Below are positions 42,673 through 52,145 of a DNA stretch of 64,000 nt, piece after piece (within the stretch, counting starts at the first letter, position 1; the number at the start of each line of letters is the position of its first letter). The position numbers and the translations under genes are program-made. Source of the stretch: Porphyra umbilicalis. Taxonomy: Eukaryota > Rhodophyta > Bangiophyceae > Bangiales > Bangiaceae. A model generated the notes under the pieces. It was not told the DNA's origin and made no database searches. It was given only the letters and a program-made list of their open reading frames with translations. The stretch spans positions 1 to 64,000 of the forward strand of contig KV919071.1 in the NCBI GenBank assembly GCA_002049455.2. The letters are read 5' to 3'.

Positions 42673-45600
42673 TCATGGGAGCTGCTCGGCGGCTTGCCGG
42701 TCGCTGTACGACTCGGCATCGCGTTGCTGTTGCACGCTGGCGGCCAGCTCCATGCAGCGATGCACGCGGTACTGTAGGGCCTCGCCGGCACCCTCTCGGA
42801 AGAGCTTGACATTGTCGGCCGACATCCGCCGCATGACGCGGGCAAAGGTGACCAGCTCGTCCACCTCGTCCAACGCGTAGAACATGAGCGCGTCCGTGTC
42901 GCTGTCGTCGCCCATGACACGCTGGCCAGCGCTGTCGTCGCCGGCTCCCGCCTCGCTGTCACCTTCGCTGCTGCCGTCTGCATCGTCCCGGGGACCAGCA
43001 GTGGCGACCGCCTCCACCCGCCCTTGCGCGTTGCCGTCCGCTCCGGGCTGAAGAGTGCCCCCCGACGCCCACCGCTGCTGCACCACCTTGGCCAGGCCTT
43101 GACCGCCTACCCCACCCAGCGCAGCATCGCCAACCGAGTCGGCATCATCGTCGTCGGCCTCCTCGTAATCTTCATCGTCGTCATCTTCATCAGCAGGCGC
43201 CGGTCCACCAGGCACACCCGCACCAAGTCGAGCGCCCTCCCTGGCCAACACATGCGCGACCGGCCGGTCCCGCCCTTCATGCAGCCCGTCGAGTAGCAGC
43301 AGGACCGCATCGATGAGCGCTACGTAGCCGCCACGAACGGTTAGCGTCGGCGGCAGCGCTTGAACGTGCAGGTCGAGCAGCGCACAGAACGCCAGCGCCG
43401 ACGTTTTGCGGTCGTGTCGCCTCCGCAGCCGCCGCCCGCGGATGGTGTGGACCCAAAAGCCGAACACCGCGTCGCTGCACCCGCACCGCTCCAACGCGGC
43501 GAGGGTGACCGTTGACGCGTGGATGACGCACAAGCCGAGCGTGCGGAGGACGGCTAACGACACGGGGTCGGACATACTTGGCAGCGTGCGGGCCGCGTGT
43601 GTGACAATGAACGCAATCTCAGGGTTCATGCTCACCCCCTCACGGGGGCCGCCAGGCCGACGGGCCGCCACTGGCATACCCTCTGGGGCACCAGTGTCGT
43701 TGACAGGCAGACCGTTGGGTCCACCTGCGGCGCCCGCGTCACCGGGATCATCCACCCCAATCGATCGGGCGCGGCGCTCAAACGCCACCAAGTCACCCGG
43801 CTGCTCCACCCGGCCGCAATGCAGGATGATGAGGGATGCTAGCCGTGAGGCCGCGACGCCCGCCTCGTCGTCAACGTCAGAGTCGGGTTCCCACAAGTAC
43901 ACGACCGCTTGCAGTAGCTTGTGCAAGAGCGGGCTGGCTGGCGGCACAGCTTGTGGGCGGGGGACGCGGCTCTCCTGCGGGATCACCACCACGTTGCTGC
44001 GACTCAGCAACGCCTCGGCACCACGGTGCAGGAAAGCGTCAATGACGCTGACGTAGCTGCTCGCGTAGTCGCCGGCCCAAGTGTAGAGAACACCCACAGC
44101 TGCTGGCAGGAGCGACCATAGGTACGGCGAGATCAACTGCGCAGGAACAGTCGCCGCTGAACCGGGAGCAGTGGATACCAGCTCGCCTTCGAACGTTGCA
44201 CCAACGTCCGCCACGGATGCTTCGGCCGAGAAGTAGACCAGGGAGCCGAGCAGGTGCAACGACTCCTCGAAAAACTCGATCCGCTCCTCATCAAACAGGC
44301 GGTCAAGGATTGGTCGCAGGACCCGCTCTGCTGCGGCAAAGGCAGCAACCTTCTCGGCACGCGCTGCCGGATCGTGCATCGGCCCGCTATCGTGGTCGGG
44401 CTGACCGGCCACCTCGGCGGCAGCAGTGGAGGCAACAGGGGCAGCGCCGTCCGCTTCTTCGGCAGTCGCAAGACCGCTCTGGGAGAGGGACGTGAGGATG
44501 CTCTCCATCGTTTGGATGCACTGCGTCGCTGCAAAAGACGACTCGTCGTCCTCGGATGCCGACGCGGCTGCCCGCTGGAAGGCCAACACCAGCTGGGAAC
44601 ACAACGGTACCGCCAGCGGCGCGACATCATTTGGGAAGGCAGCAACCAGCTGCTCCACCGATGCAACGATATCCGTATTGTCCACATCGTCCATCAGACG
44701 CAGCAGCGCTTCCAGCAGCCGCGGCAGTTCGGGGCGCAGCGCGTCGGCCGCCGACGAAGCCGCCAAGAAGTGTCGTAAATCCACCGCCGCCTGCACGCGC
44801 ACCGGAAAGTGCTCGTCAGAGAGGCAGCACACGAGACCACGTAGGGACGGCAGCAGCACATCGGGCGGCAACGCGTTGGCCGCCGCCACCTGACCAAACA
44901 GCCAACACGCACGGGAGCGGAGGAAGGGGTGTGGCGACCTCAAATCCTCAAGTGTGTACCGCAACAAGACGGTGTGGAGGCTGGTGCGCAGGTCGCCACG
45001 GGAGAGCAGCTTGTCCTTGACGTGCCCGATGGCGAGCAACGCCCCATCCTTGCGTACCGCCGCCTCGTGCGTCGGCGACTGCTGGTACTGCTCCAAGACG
45101 TTGGCGAGGTAGGCCAGGAAGGGGATGACGGAGCCTTTGGGTCGCAGCTTGGACAGCGTGAAAAGGAGGGAACAGGCTGCCGCACGCGGCGAGTAGTAGT
45201 CCTCCATCACGTCATGCGACCGCCGCACGTACTCAATCGGCTCCTCCTTCCACTGGGCCAGGTCCTCCGCGTCCAGGCACAAGAAGGGGAAGAGCACGTC
45301 CGTGAGAAACGGCTGCACGGTCGGCCGAACAACGTCAAAGGTCGGCGCGTGCGGAACGCCCGCCTCGAGCAGGTTGAGCGCCAGATTGGCGACCCGCGGC
45401 GACAGGTGCAACGCAGGCCAGCGGAGTGCCGCCAGCGCCGCCGCCGTCAGCGCCGGAAGGTACTGGTTGCGCAGGGCGGCCTTGAAGGACCGCACCATCA
45501 CGTGGTTCAAGCAGCGGCTGGCCACCCCGGTCAGCACCACCACCGAATCGTCGCTGCGCTGAAAGAGTTTCGCGCCGACCGATAAAACCCACTGCTTGGC

Positions 45601-46779
45601 CTTCCATTGAGGCAACGCCTTGCGCGCCGCGGAGTCCAGAGGCCGCCACGTGTCGGCGTCCGTGGCCGCGCCGGCGGCACCCGCCCCCTCCGTTGCCGGT
45701 TCGGCGGTGACGGCCGGTGGAACGGGCCGCATGAGCAGGCCACTAAACGCCTTCATCCACTCCTCAAAGTGTTGCGGCTCCCGGACGAGCAGCGCCGGCA
45801 CGGACACGTGTAGCGCTGAATGGAAGCACTTGCAGATGATCTTTTGCAGCACGTGGGGTTCCTCGGACACCACCCCCCGCGCGTCATCATCGCGGATCGT
45901 GCGCTCGAGCGCAAACAGCAGCTGCAGCAGTTGTGGAAAGAGCGCCTCGACCACCTGGTCCAGCGGCTCTGCAACCACCCCCGGTCCGCGGCCACCGCCG
46001 ACGCTACCGACTGCGGGAGCACTTGCCGGCCGATGGGCGGCGTCCACGCCGTCGAGCCCGGTTGGGCCCCGCCCACCATTGCACTGCGACGGATCGTCGC
46101 CGGTGCCATGGCCACCCCCACCATCACCGCCGTCACGGGCGCCACCCCCGGGCGCGAGGCCGCCCACATCCGGTGGGGGCGTCGAGTGGAAGCGGCGAAA
46201 CTCAAAGATTTTGGTCGTACACCGTGCGGCAACGAGCCCCGCGGTGAGGCGCTGCGTGTTGTCCGACGCGAGGTTGGCCAGGATTTGCGGCAGCAGCTGC
46301 GGGTAGCGATCGGGAAAGTCGGCCATGACGATGCACTCGAGCGCCTCGGCGAGCTGCGAACGCACCGCCGGCCGCGCGCGCGCCATGGCCTCCACCAGTG
46401 AATCCCGCACCGCGTCCCGCTCGTCGGCGTGGAGGCCCTCCGCCGTCACGCCCCCATCGTCGTCATCCCCCGCCTCGTCACCGCCGCCAAGGACACGGCC
46501 GCCACCGCCGCCACCCCCCTCCCCCCCATCGCCAAAGCGTGCACGGGAGCCCCGCACCCCCGACGACGGCCACTCACGGCGGACGAGGTTCTTGAGGTAC
46601 ACTGACGCGGCCTGGCCCACGTGCGGGGGCACCCCCGGGCAAGCGCCGGCGGCGACTTGGAAGAGCGTCGTCAGGTAGCCGCGCTGGTGTTCCACCGCAC
46701 GGAGCGCCACCTCCGCCGCCTCCCGCGTGCGGGCGTCGGGCTCAAGGGTGGCTGCGAGCAGGGCGGCCACGTCGGCCAT
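42673..46779 (-). CDS. Importin-7/8-type karyopherin (importin-beta superfamily)
   Basis: 1,368 residues in one exon from the ATG at 46779 (MADVAALLAATLEPDARTRE). The N-terminus is an importin-beta N-domain: AAEVALRAVEHQRGYLTTLF, then QAASVYLKNLVRREWPSSG, which contacts Ran-GTP. HEAT repeats follow (RSQLAEALECIVMADFPDRY, LPALTAAALAALRWPALHLS, PFLRSRACWLFGQVAAANAL, VQAAVDLRHFLAASSAADAL, TDIVASVEQLVAAFPNDVAP). Near the C-terminus is an acidic run (DEDDDDEDYEEADDDDADSV), a feature of the importin-7/8, Nmd5 and Sxm1 group that imports ribosomal proteins, histones and signalling proteins. The usual length is about 1,040; the extra comes from glycine-rich and acidic insertions. Importin-beta superfamily is firm, the 7/8 branch likely. 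Confidence 0.85.
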   Translation of the reverse strand: MADVAALLAATLEPDARTREAAEVALRAVEHQRGYLTTLFQVAAGACPGVPPHVGQAASVYLKNLVRREWPSSGVRGSRARFGDGGEGGGGGGGRVLGGGDEAGDDDDGGVTAEGLHADERDAVRDSLVEAMARARPAVRSQLAEALECIVMADFPDRYPQLLPQILANLASDNTQRLTAGLVAARCTTKIFEFRRFHSTPPPDVGGLAPGGGARDGGDGGGGHGTGDDPSQCNGGRGPTGLDGVDAAHRPASAPAVGSVGGGRGPGVVAEPLDQVVEALFPQLLQLLFALERTIRDDDARGVVSEEPHVLQKIICKCFHSALHVSVPALLVREPQHFEEWMKAFSGLLMRPVPPAVTAEPATEGAGAAGAATDADTWRPLDSAARKALPQWKAKQWVLSVGAKLFQRSDDSVVVLTGVASRCLNHVMVRSFKAALRNQYLPALTAAALAALRWPALHLSPRVANLALNLLEAGVPHAPTFDVVRPTVQPFLTDVLFPFLCLDAEDLAQWKEEPIEYVRRSHDVMEDYYSPRAAACSLLFTLSKLRPKGSVIPFLAYLANVLEQYQQSPTHEAAVRKDGALLAIGHVKDKLLSRGDLRTSLHTVLLRYTLEDLRSPHPFLRSRACWLFGQVAAANALPPDVLLPSLRGLVCCLSDEHFPVRVQAAVDLRHFLAASSAADALRPELPRLLEALLRLMDDVDNTDIVASVEQLVAAFPNDVAPLAVPLCSQLVLAFQRAAASASEDDESSFAATQCIQTMESILTSLSQSGLATAEEADGAAPVASTAAAEVAGQPDHDSGPMHDPAARAEKVAAFAAAERVLRPILDRLFDEERIEFFEESLHLLGSLVYFSAEASVADVGATFEGELVSTAPGSAATVPAQLISPYLWSLLPAAVGVLYTWAGDYASSYVSVIDAFLHRGAEALLSRSNVVVIPQESRVPRPQAVPPASPLLHKLLQAVVYLWEPDSDVDDEAGVAASRLASLIILHCGRVEQPGDLVAFERRARSIGVDDPGDAGAAGGPNGLPVNDTGAPEGMPVAARRPGGPREGVSMNPEIAFIVTHAARTLPSMSDPVSLAVLRTLGLCVIHASTVTLAALERCGCSDAVFGFWVHTIRGRRLRRRHDRKTSALAFCALLDLHVQALPPTLTVRGGYVALIDAVLLLLDGLHEGRDRPVAHVLAREGARLGAGVPGGPAPADEDDDDEDYEEADDDDADSVGDAALGGVGGQGLAKVVQQRWASGGTLQPGADGNAQGRVEAVATAGPRDDADGSSEGDSEAGAGDDSAGQRVMGDDSDTDALMFYALDEVDELVTFARVMRRMSADNVKLFREGAGEALQYRVHRCMELAASVQQQRDAESYSDRQAAEQLP

Positions 46780-47590
46780 GGCGTGGCGCGGGCGGGGTGC
46801 CCCAGGCGCCACAACCACACACCCCCAAGTGGGGTGGGGGGGGAGGGGGTCGCTGGCGTTACCCCCCAGCCACGTCTGCCTCGCTTCTCCTTTCTGTCTG
46901 CCGTGTTCGCTGCATCTCCAGCTGGCGATGACGTGCGCCGCGGCCACACACGGGTTAATTTCACTGGACGACCCTGAGTAACTATTGCAAGAGCCAGAAT
47001 GTTCTTACACAAAACGGACATTACGACTTGTTCGGGTTCTCCGCTGAAACATTGAAAGCACTTTTAGCGACTCGATGTGTGCGGCATCGTCTTGTCTCTT
47101 TCCCTGTCCGCAACGCCGCGCACGTGGCAGGCGGCTCGAGCCACCACCGTTGGGCCTGCCATCGCCGCTGCCGCGGAGTTGATGTCGCCCACCTGGTGGT
47201 TGCTACCGTTCCTGACCTACGGCTCTTATACGTATCTGTCTCGGCTTGGCAGCCTCACAACAACGCTGCCGCTGCCGCCATCATCGCATCCGTGGTGCTA
47301 GCTCTGCCACCCCGCTTCCCAGCCGCCTGGCTGCATAACCCAACAAACTGGCGCGTCTCCTGCTGCTTCTACATATACAATCGGTCGCGCAAGCGCTCGA
47401 TTCCTTGCGCCAAGTGCTGGCGTGCTCTTCCCCCCACTCCCGTGTTGACCGTCCCGGCTACCTCCCCCCCCCGCGGTCTCGACGGTGGGGACGGCCATTT
47501 TGTCAGTACCCCTTGATCAAACCAGAGCCTCATCTACCCTCTTCCCCTTTGCTTCCCGGAGTTGTCGGCGTCCGCCCTGCGCCCTTCACC
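46780..47590. promoter_or_regulatory. Bidirectional intergenic region between divergent genes
   Basis: About 810 bases separate the start codons of the importin (-) and TLDc (+) genes, so both promoters must lie here. GC is lower in the middle (46975-47060). Short open frames on both strands are unconvincing, and I cannot point to a specific TATA or initiator element. Confidence 0.4.
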
Positions 47591-49793
47591 ATGGCGGATG
47601 ATGACCCCCCCCTCCGGCCGACCACCCTCCCCGACGCTCACGCGCGGCTGGCGTCGCTCCGTACGACCGCCAACCGGTTACGGAAGGAGCTCGCTGCCCT
47701 CTCCGTCTCCCTCACCGCCTCCAAGGCAGAGATGGAGGCGCTGTCGCGCACGGGAGACGCGTCGTCCCCGGCGGGCCTGCCCGCCGCCGCGCCTGTCGCC
47801 GCGGCCGGCGGTGCCCGCGGCGCGCCCCCGTCGCCGGTGCTCGCCGCGGGACCGACCGCCGCCTCTCGGACTGCGTCTGGGGACGACGACGCAGCGCCAG
47901 CGGGCGGTCTGGCTGCCACAGGCGCCGCGTCGACCGCCGCCGGCAGTGTGGCAGACCGCCTCGACGGTGCGCGGCGGGAGTTGGCGGCGCTCACTCGCCG
48001 CCGCGACGAGCTGTCGGCCGACGCGCGGGCGGCGGCGGTGGCGTCAGCGCCGGCGGTCGCCGGCCCGCCGTCGCCGGTCGGCGGGTCAGCCACGACCACG
48101 CGCGGTGGGGGGCGGGGGGGGTGGCGCCCCGCGCCGCTCGGCCAATGGGCTCGGCTTTGGCGTGCGCCTCGATGGCCTTGCGGGCAACGGCGGCGGCAGC
48201 GGTCGCGGCGGCGGCGGCGGCGGCGGAGGCGGCGGGGGCGCCAGTTGGGGGGACCTGGCGGGCCTTACGTCTTACCTCTCGCGGGTGGTGTTTGCGCCGA
48301 CCGACCGGGGCGGCGGCGGCGGGGCGACGGTCGATAGGCAGGTGACGGCGATGGCCGCTGCCGCGAATGGGGCCGTGGCGTCTGCCGCTGCCACCGCTGC
48401 CCCGTGTCTGACGTTGCCAGATGCGGCGGCGGGGCCCCCACCGCCTCCCTCCCGCACCTCGCCCGTGGCGGCCTTGACCGTCGGCGCCGTCGTGGAGCGC
48501 TACTTTGAGAGCCGCCTCTCCTTTGTGCCCGACCCCCCCCCCGGCGGGGCGCCGCCCGTCAGCCCCCTAACGGGCGCCGCCAGCAGCAGCGTCCGCCCCG
48601 GCCGGAGGCGCCCCAAAGAAACGGTCCTCGGCGCCCTCTACGCGTCCCCGTCCGACCGCTTCCCAACCGACGACGCGTCCGTGGGCGTCTTGGCCACCGC
48701 CTACGCGGCCCTGACGGTGCGGCTGCCGGCGACGGCGCAGGCGTTGGAGGTGGTTGCAACCGCGCCGGCCGTCGCGCGGCTCCGCGGGGAACTCGCCGCC
48801 CGCACCCCCGCGAGCGCCGCCACCGCCGCCGCTGTCGCGGGGGGGGTCTGTCGGCGGCGGCGGGCGGCGGGGGCTCCCCGTCGACCCACCCCGACGCCCC
48901 CTACTTGGCCTTCCCGCTGTCCCCCCTGGCGCCGCGCGCGCTGCCGGCCACCCCCGCCGCCGGCGCGGTGTCGGCGTCGATTGCCGCCGCCGCCGACCGC
49001 CTGCGGCTGGCCGCCGCCGCCGCCGCGGCGCCCGCCCGCTCCCACCCGTCCCACGTGTTGACGGCGACGGCGTTTGCGCGGCTGGTCACCGCGTCGCCCG
49101 CCCGCTTCCGCTCGTCGGACCTCCAGCGCCTGTACGCCACGACCGCGCACGGCACCTCCCTCCGCTCCCTCTACGCGGCGGTGGCGGGGCGCCACCGCCT
49201 CGCGTCGGCCGCGTCGGTGCTCGCCCTCCGCACGACGGGGGGGGACGTTGTCGGCGCGTTTGTGACCGCCCCGTGGGCGCCGTCGCCCCGCTTTTTTGGG
49301 GGCGGCGAAGCGTTTCTCTTTCGGGGGGAACCGTGGGCGGTGTACCGCTGGGCGGGCTTGGGGGGGGGGGGGGGAACCCGGCCACCGACGGGGACGGCGC
49401 CGCCGGTGCTGCCGCGCCCGCCGCGCCTGGGGGTGGTGCCCCCACCCCGACGCTGGCCGCCGCGGCCGCGTCGGCGGCGGCCGCGGCGGTGGCGGCCCCG
49501 TGCGCCCCCGCGGTCTTGGCGCCGCCCGCCGCCGCGGGTGGTGGCGGCGGCGGCGGCTCTGCCCTCTTCCAGTACGCCGCCAAGGAGTTTTTGGCAGTCG
49601 GCGGCGGTGGCGGCTTTGGCCTGTGGGTCGACGACGAGTTGGACCACGCGTCGACGGCGGCGTGTGCGACGTTTGGCTCGCCGCCACTCATTGGCGACGG
49701 GAGGAGGGGAAGGTCGACTTCCGCATTGTCGCCGCGGAGGTGTGGGCGTGGGTGCCCCCAGGACACGTCGTCGTCGAGCCGGGGGAGGACTGA
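47591..49793 (+). CDS. TLDc-domain protein with N-terminal coiled coil
   Basis: ATG at 47591 (MADDDPPLRPTTLPDAHARL). Residues 15-55 form a coiled coil (LASLRTTANRLRKELAALSV), and a second one is LDGARRELAALTRRRDELSA. A glycine-rich stretch follows, then a helical middle (LTVGAVVERYFESRLSFVPD, ETVLGALYASPSDRFPTDDA). The C-terminal third is a TLDc domain: SSDLQRLYATTAHGTSLRSL, TTGGDVVGAFVTAPWAPSPR, FFGGGEAFLFRGEPWAVYRW, then KEFLAVGGGGGFGLWVDDEL, STAACATFGSPPLI and finally VDFRIVAAEVWAWVPPG. TLDc proteins (Oxr1, NCOA7, TBC1D24) bind and regulate the V-ATPase and protect against oxidative stress. The reading frame changes at the G-runs near 48110-48120, 48840-48847 and 49360-49373, and again near 49690, each with sensible sequence on both sides. 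Confidence 0.72.
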
Positions 49794-50227
49794 GGGGCGT
49801 GGCGCGGCGGGGCTCGCGCGTTTTGGGTGGTAGTGGTGCCTACCGGCTGGCCTGTAGCTTTTTTTTTTTTTGCCGAGGAGCGTGTGGCTTAGGTCGAGGT
49901 AGTGCTGCCTTTTTGCAGTCTGTGGTTCAAGACCTACCTGGGACGCTGGCGCGTGCCCAGCCTGATGCCGTGCACTAACACAGGGCGTGGAACCAGGTGC
50001 ATTATTCGTTTCTTGGATATTGTTTGTGTGCACCACACCCAGTCCGCGTCCCGACGCATCAAGTCCATGAGTGTGCACGGACACTCCCCAAGCACCAGGC
50101 AGCGGCGGCCGCCCTCCAAAAGGAGAGCCGACCCCCCCACCCCACCTCCCCCCACACCAACTCACATCCTCCAACACACGCCCACTGGGGCGCACGCAAC
50201 GCCGCCAACCCCGGCGCCGCGCCCGCC
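49794..50227. other. Intergenic between convergent genes
   Basis: About 430 bases with a T-run at 49858-49871. It holds the 3' ends of the TLDc and RRM genes. No coding signal. Confidence 0.35.
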
Positions 50228-51672
50228 TCAGTCAAACGTGATCTTGTTGGGCTTGGAGGCGCCAAAGCCGCCGCCGCCCCCAAAGCCGCCCCCCCCCCCG
50301 CGGCCGCCGCCAAAGCCGCCCCCACCGCGGCCGCCGCCAAAGCCGCCGCGGCCGCCGCCACGGCCGCCGCCGCGCCCCCCCCAAAACCGCCGCCGCGCCC
50401 ACCCCCGCGGCCACCTCCAAAGCCGCCACGCCCCCCACCGCGGCCGCCGCCGCGGCCGCCGCCACGGCCGCCCCGGTCGCCGCCCGACGGTTTGGAGCCC
50501 GCAAAGTTGATGCGCAGCGCGCGGCCCATAAAATCGACGCCGTCGAGTTCGGCAACCGCCTTGGACGCCCCCTCCGGCTCCTCATACGAGACAAAGCCAA
50601 AGCCCCGTGGCCGCTCCGTCTCCCGATCCATCGGGCAATAGACGTCTGCGACCGCGCCGCAGGAGCCAAAGTGCTCCGCGAGCTCCTCGGTGGACGCGTT
50701 GAAAGGGAGGTTGCCGACAAAGAGGCGCACCTCGCCGGCATTGTCGTCAGCGGGGGCATGCCGCTTGGCGTCGCCGCTGTCGGCAGCGTCGGCGGCCCGC
50801 TTGACGCCGCCGTTGGAAGAGCCGGGGGTCTTGATGACCATCTCCGCGTCGCCATCCGACTCCTTGTCATCGTCGCTGTCGCTCGACGAATTCGAGCCGT
50901 CGTCGTCGGCCTTGGCGGCTGCCTTAGCGGCGGGCAGCGCCTTGGCGTCCGCCTTGTCCGAGCTCGACTCGTCCGAGCTCGACTCGTCCGACGAGTCGGC
51001 TGCCGCTGTGGCGCCATTTGTGGCCGCAGGCGCCTCATCCTTCGACCCCTCGTCGGAGCTCGACTCCTCTGACGAGGACGAGTCGGCCTTGGCAGCGGTC
51101 GCCGCCGGAGCGGGGACGTCCGCTTTGGAGTCCGACTCGCTGTCTTCGGACGAAGACGAGTCCGCGGCCGGCTTGGCCGCCGCCACCTTCTTGGCCTTGG
51201 CACCCTTGGCCGGCACCGGCGCCAGCGCCGGCGCCGCCTTGGCGGGCGCCTCGTCCTCGCTCGACGAGTCTTCAGACGACGACGAGTCGTCCGCCATGGC
51301 GGCCGCGGGCGCAGCAGGCGGCGCGGCCGTGTTGCCCTGCGACTCGGCGCTGTCGCTGTCGCTATCGCTGTCGCTCTCGTCTGCGGGCGGTGGCGGGGGC
51401 GGCGGCGGTGCCGCCTTCTTCTTAGACGCCTTGGGCGGCGTCTTCTTGGCCTTGGCCGCAGCCTTTTTGGCGACCTTGGCGGCCTGCTTGGCCTGCTTGG
51501 CCTGCTTCATGGCCGCCTTCTTGGCCGCCCTCTTGGCCACCTTGTCAGACGGCTTGGACGCCGCACCGCCGTCCTTTTGGATGGCCTTGGACGCTCCTAG
51601 CTTCACGTTCGTGGCGCCAGCGCCCGCAGCAGCATCCTTGGCGGCGGCGCCCTTCTTTCCCTTCTTGGCCAT
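50228..51672 (-). CDS. Nucleolin-like RNA-binding protein (acidic repeats, one RRM, RGG tail)
   Basis: Starts MAKKGKKGAAAKDAAAGAGA at 51672. A lysine/alanine-rich N-terminal segment with histone-H1-like repeats (KQAKQAAKVAKKAAAKAKK) leads into alternating acidic serine tracts (DSDSDSDSAE, DDSSSSEDSSSEDE, DSSSSEESSSDEGS), likely CK2 sites. A single RRM follows: RNP2 VRLFVGNLPFN, RNP1 RPRGFGFVSYEEPEGA, and ALRINFAGSKPSG. The tail is GRGGGRGGGRGG-rich. After a G-run (about 50287-50300 on the plus strand) the frame that makes sense ends FGASKPNKITFD at 50228, rather than the long polyalanine extension of the open frame. This order is that of nucleolin/Nsr1/gar2, nucleolar factors in rRNA processing and ribosome assembly; they usually have two RRMs, here one. 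Confidence 0.85.
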
Positions 51673-52145
51673 GGCGGGGGTGGGGAGTGGAGGTGGGGGG
51701 AAAGAAGAAGGGGAGAGGAGGGAACGGAAGAGGCGGGGAGAATTGCACGTGGCAAGAAGGGTGAAGTAATGGCCCAGTCGGTCGGAGAGAGATCGGTGAA
51801 GAGGGTGCAGTGCAGCAGAACGGCAAGACCAGCGGTCGGCCTTGAGGCGGCACGGAGGAAGTCAGGGGGGCGCTGGTGCCCGGCCGCGTAACAATGGCGA
51901 CCGTCGGCGGTTTTGCCCGTTGCGAGCGGCGGCGCGCGTTGTGGGCGGCGCACACTGCCTCAACCACACTTGAATCGGGGCTTGACGTTACGAGTGGCGT
52001 CTGTGGGACCTCTTGGCGAGGGGGGCTCCAAGCGTGCCTCTGCGCGGGCGCGGCGAGCGCCGTTGGGTCGACGGCGGTGTCTCCGTTGAAGATCTACATC
52101 TTGTAGCACCCCTTCTGTCTCATCACTATAGCACTCGATTATGTA
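51673..52145. promoter_or_regulatory. Upstream region of the nucleolin-like gene
   Basis: On the minus strand the leader just before the start (51673-51760) is a C/T-rich tract, the same pyrimidine-rich leader style seen before other genes here. Further out, no gene or repeat is seen until the inverted repeat at 52146. Confidence 0.35.
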
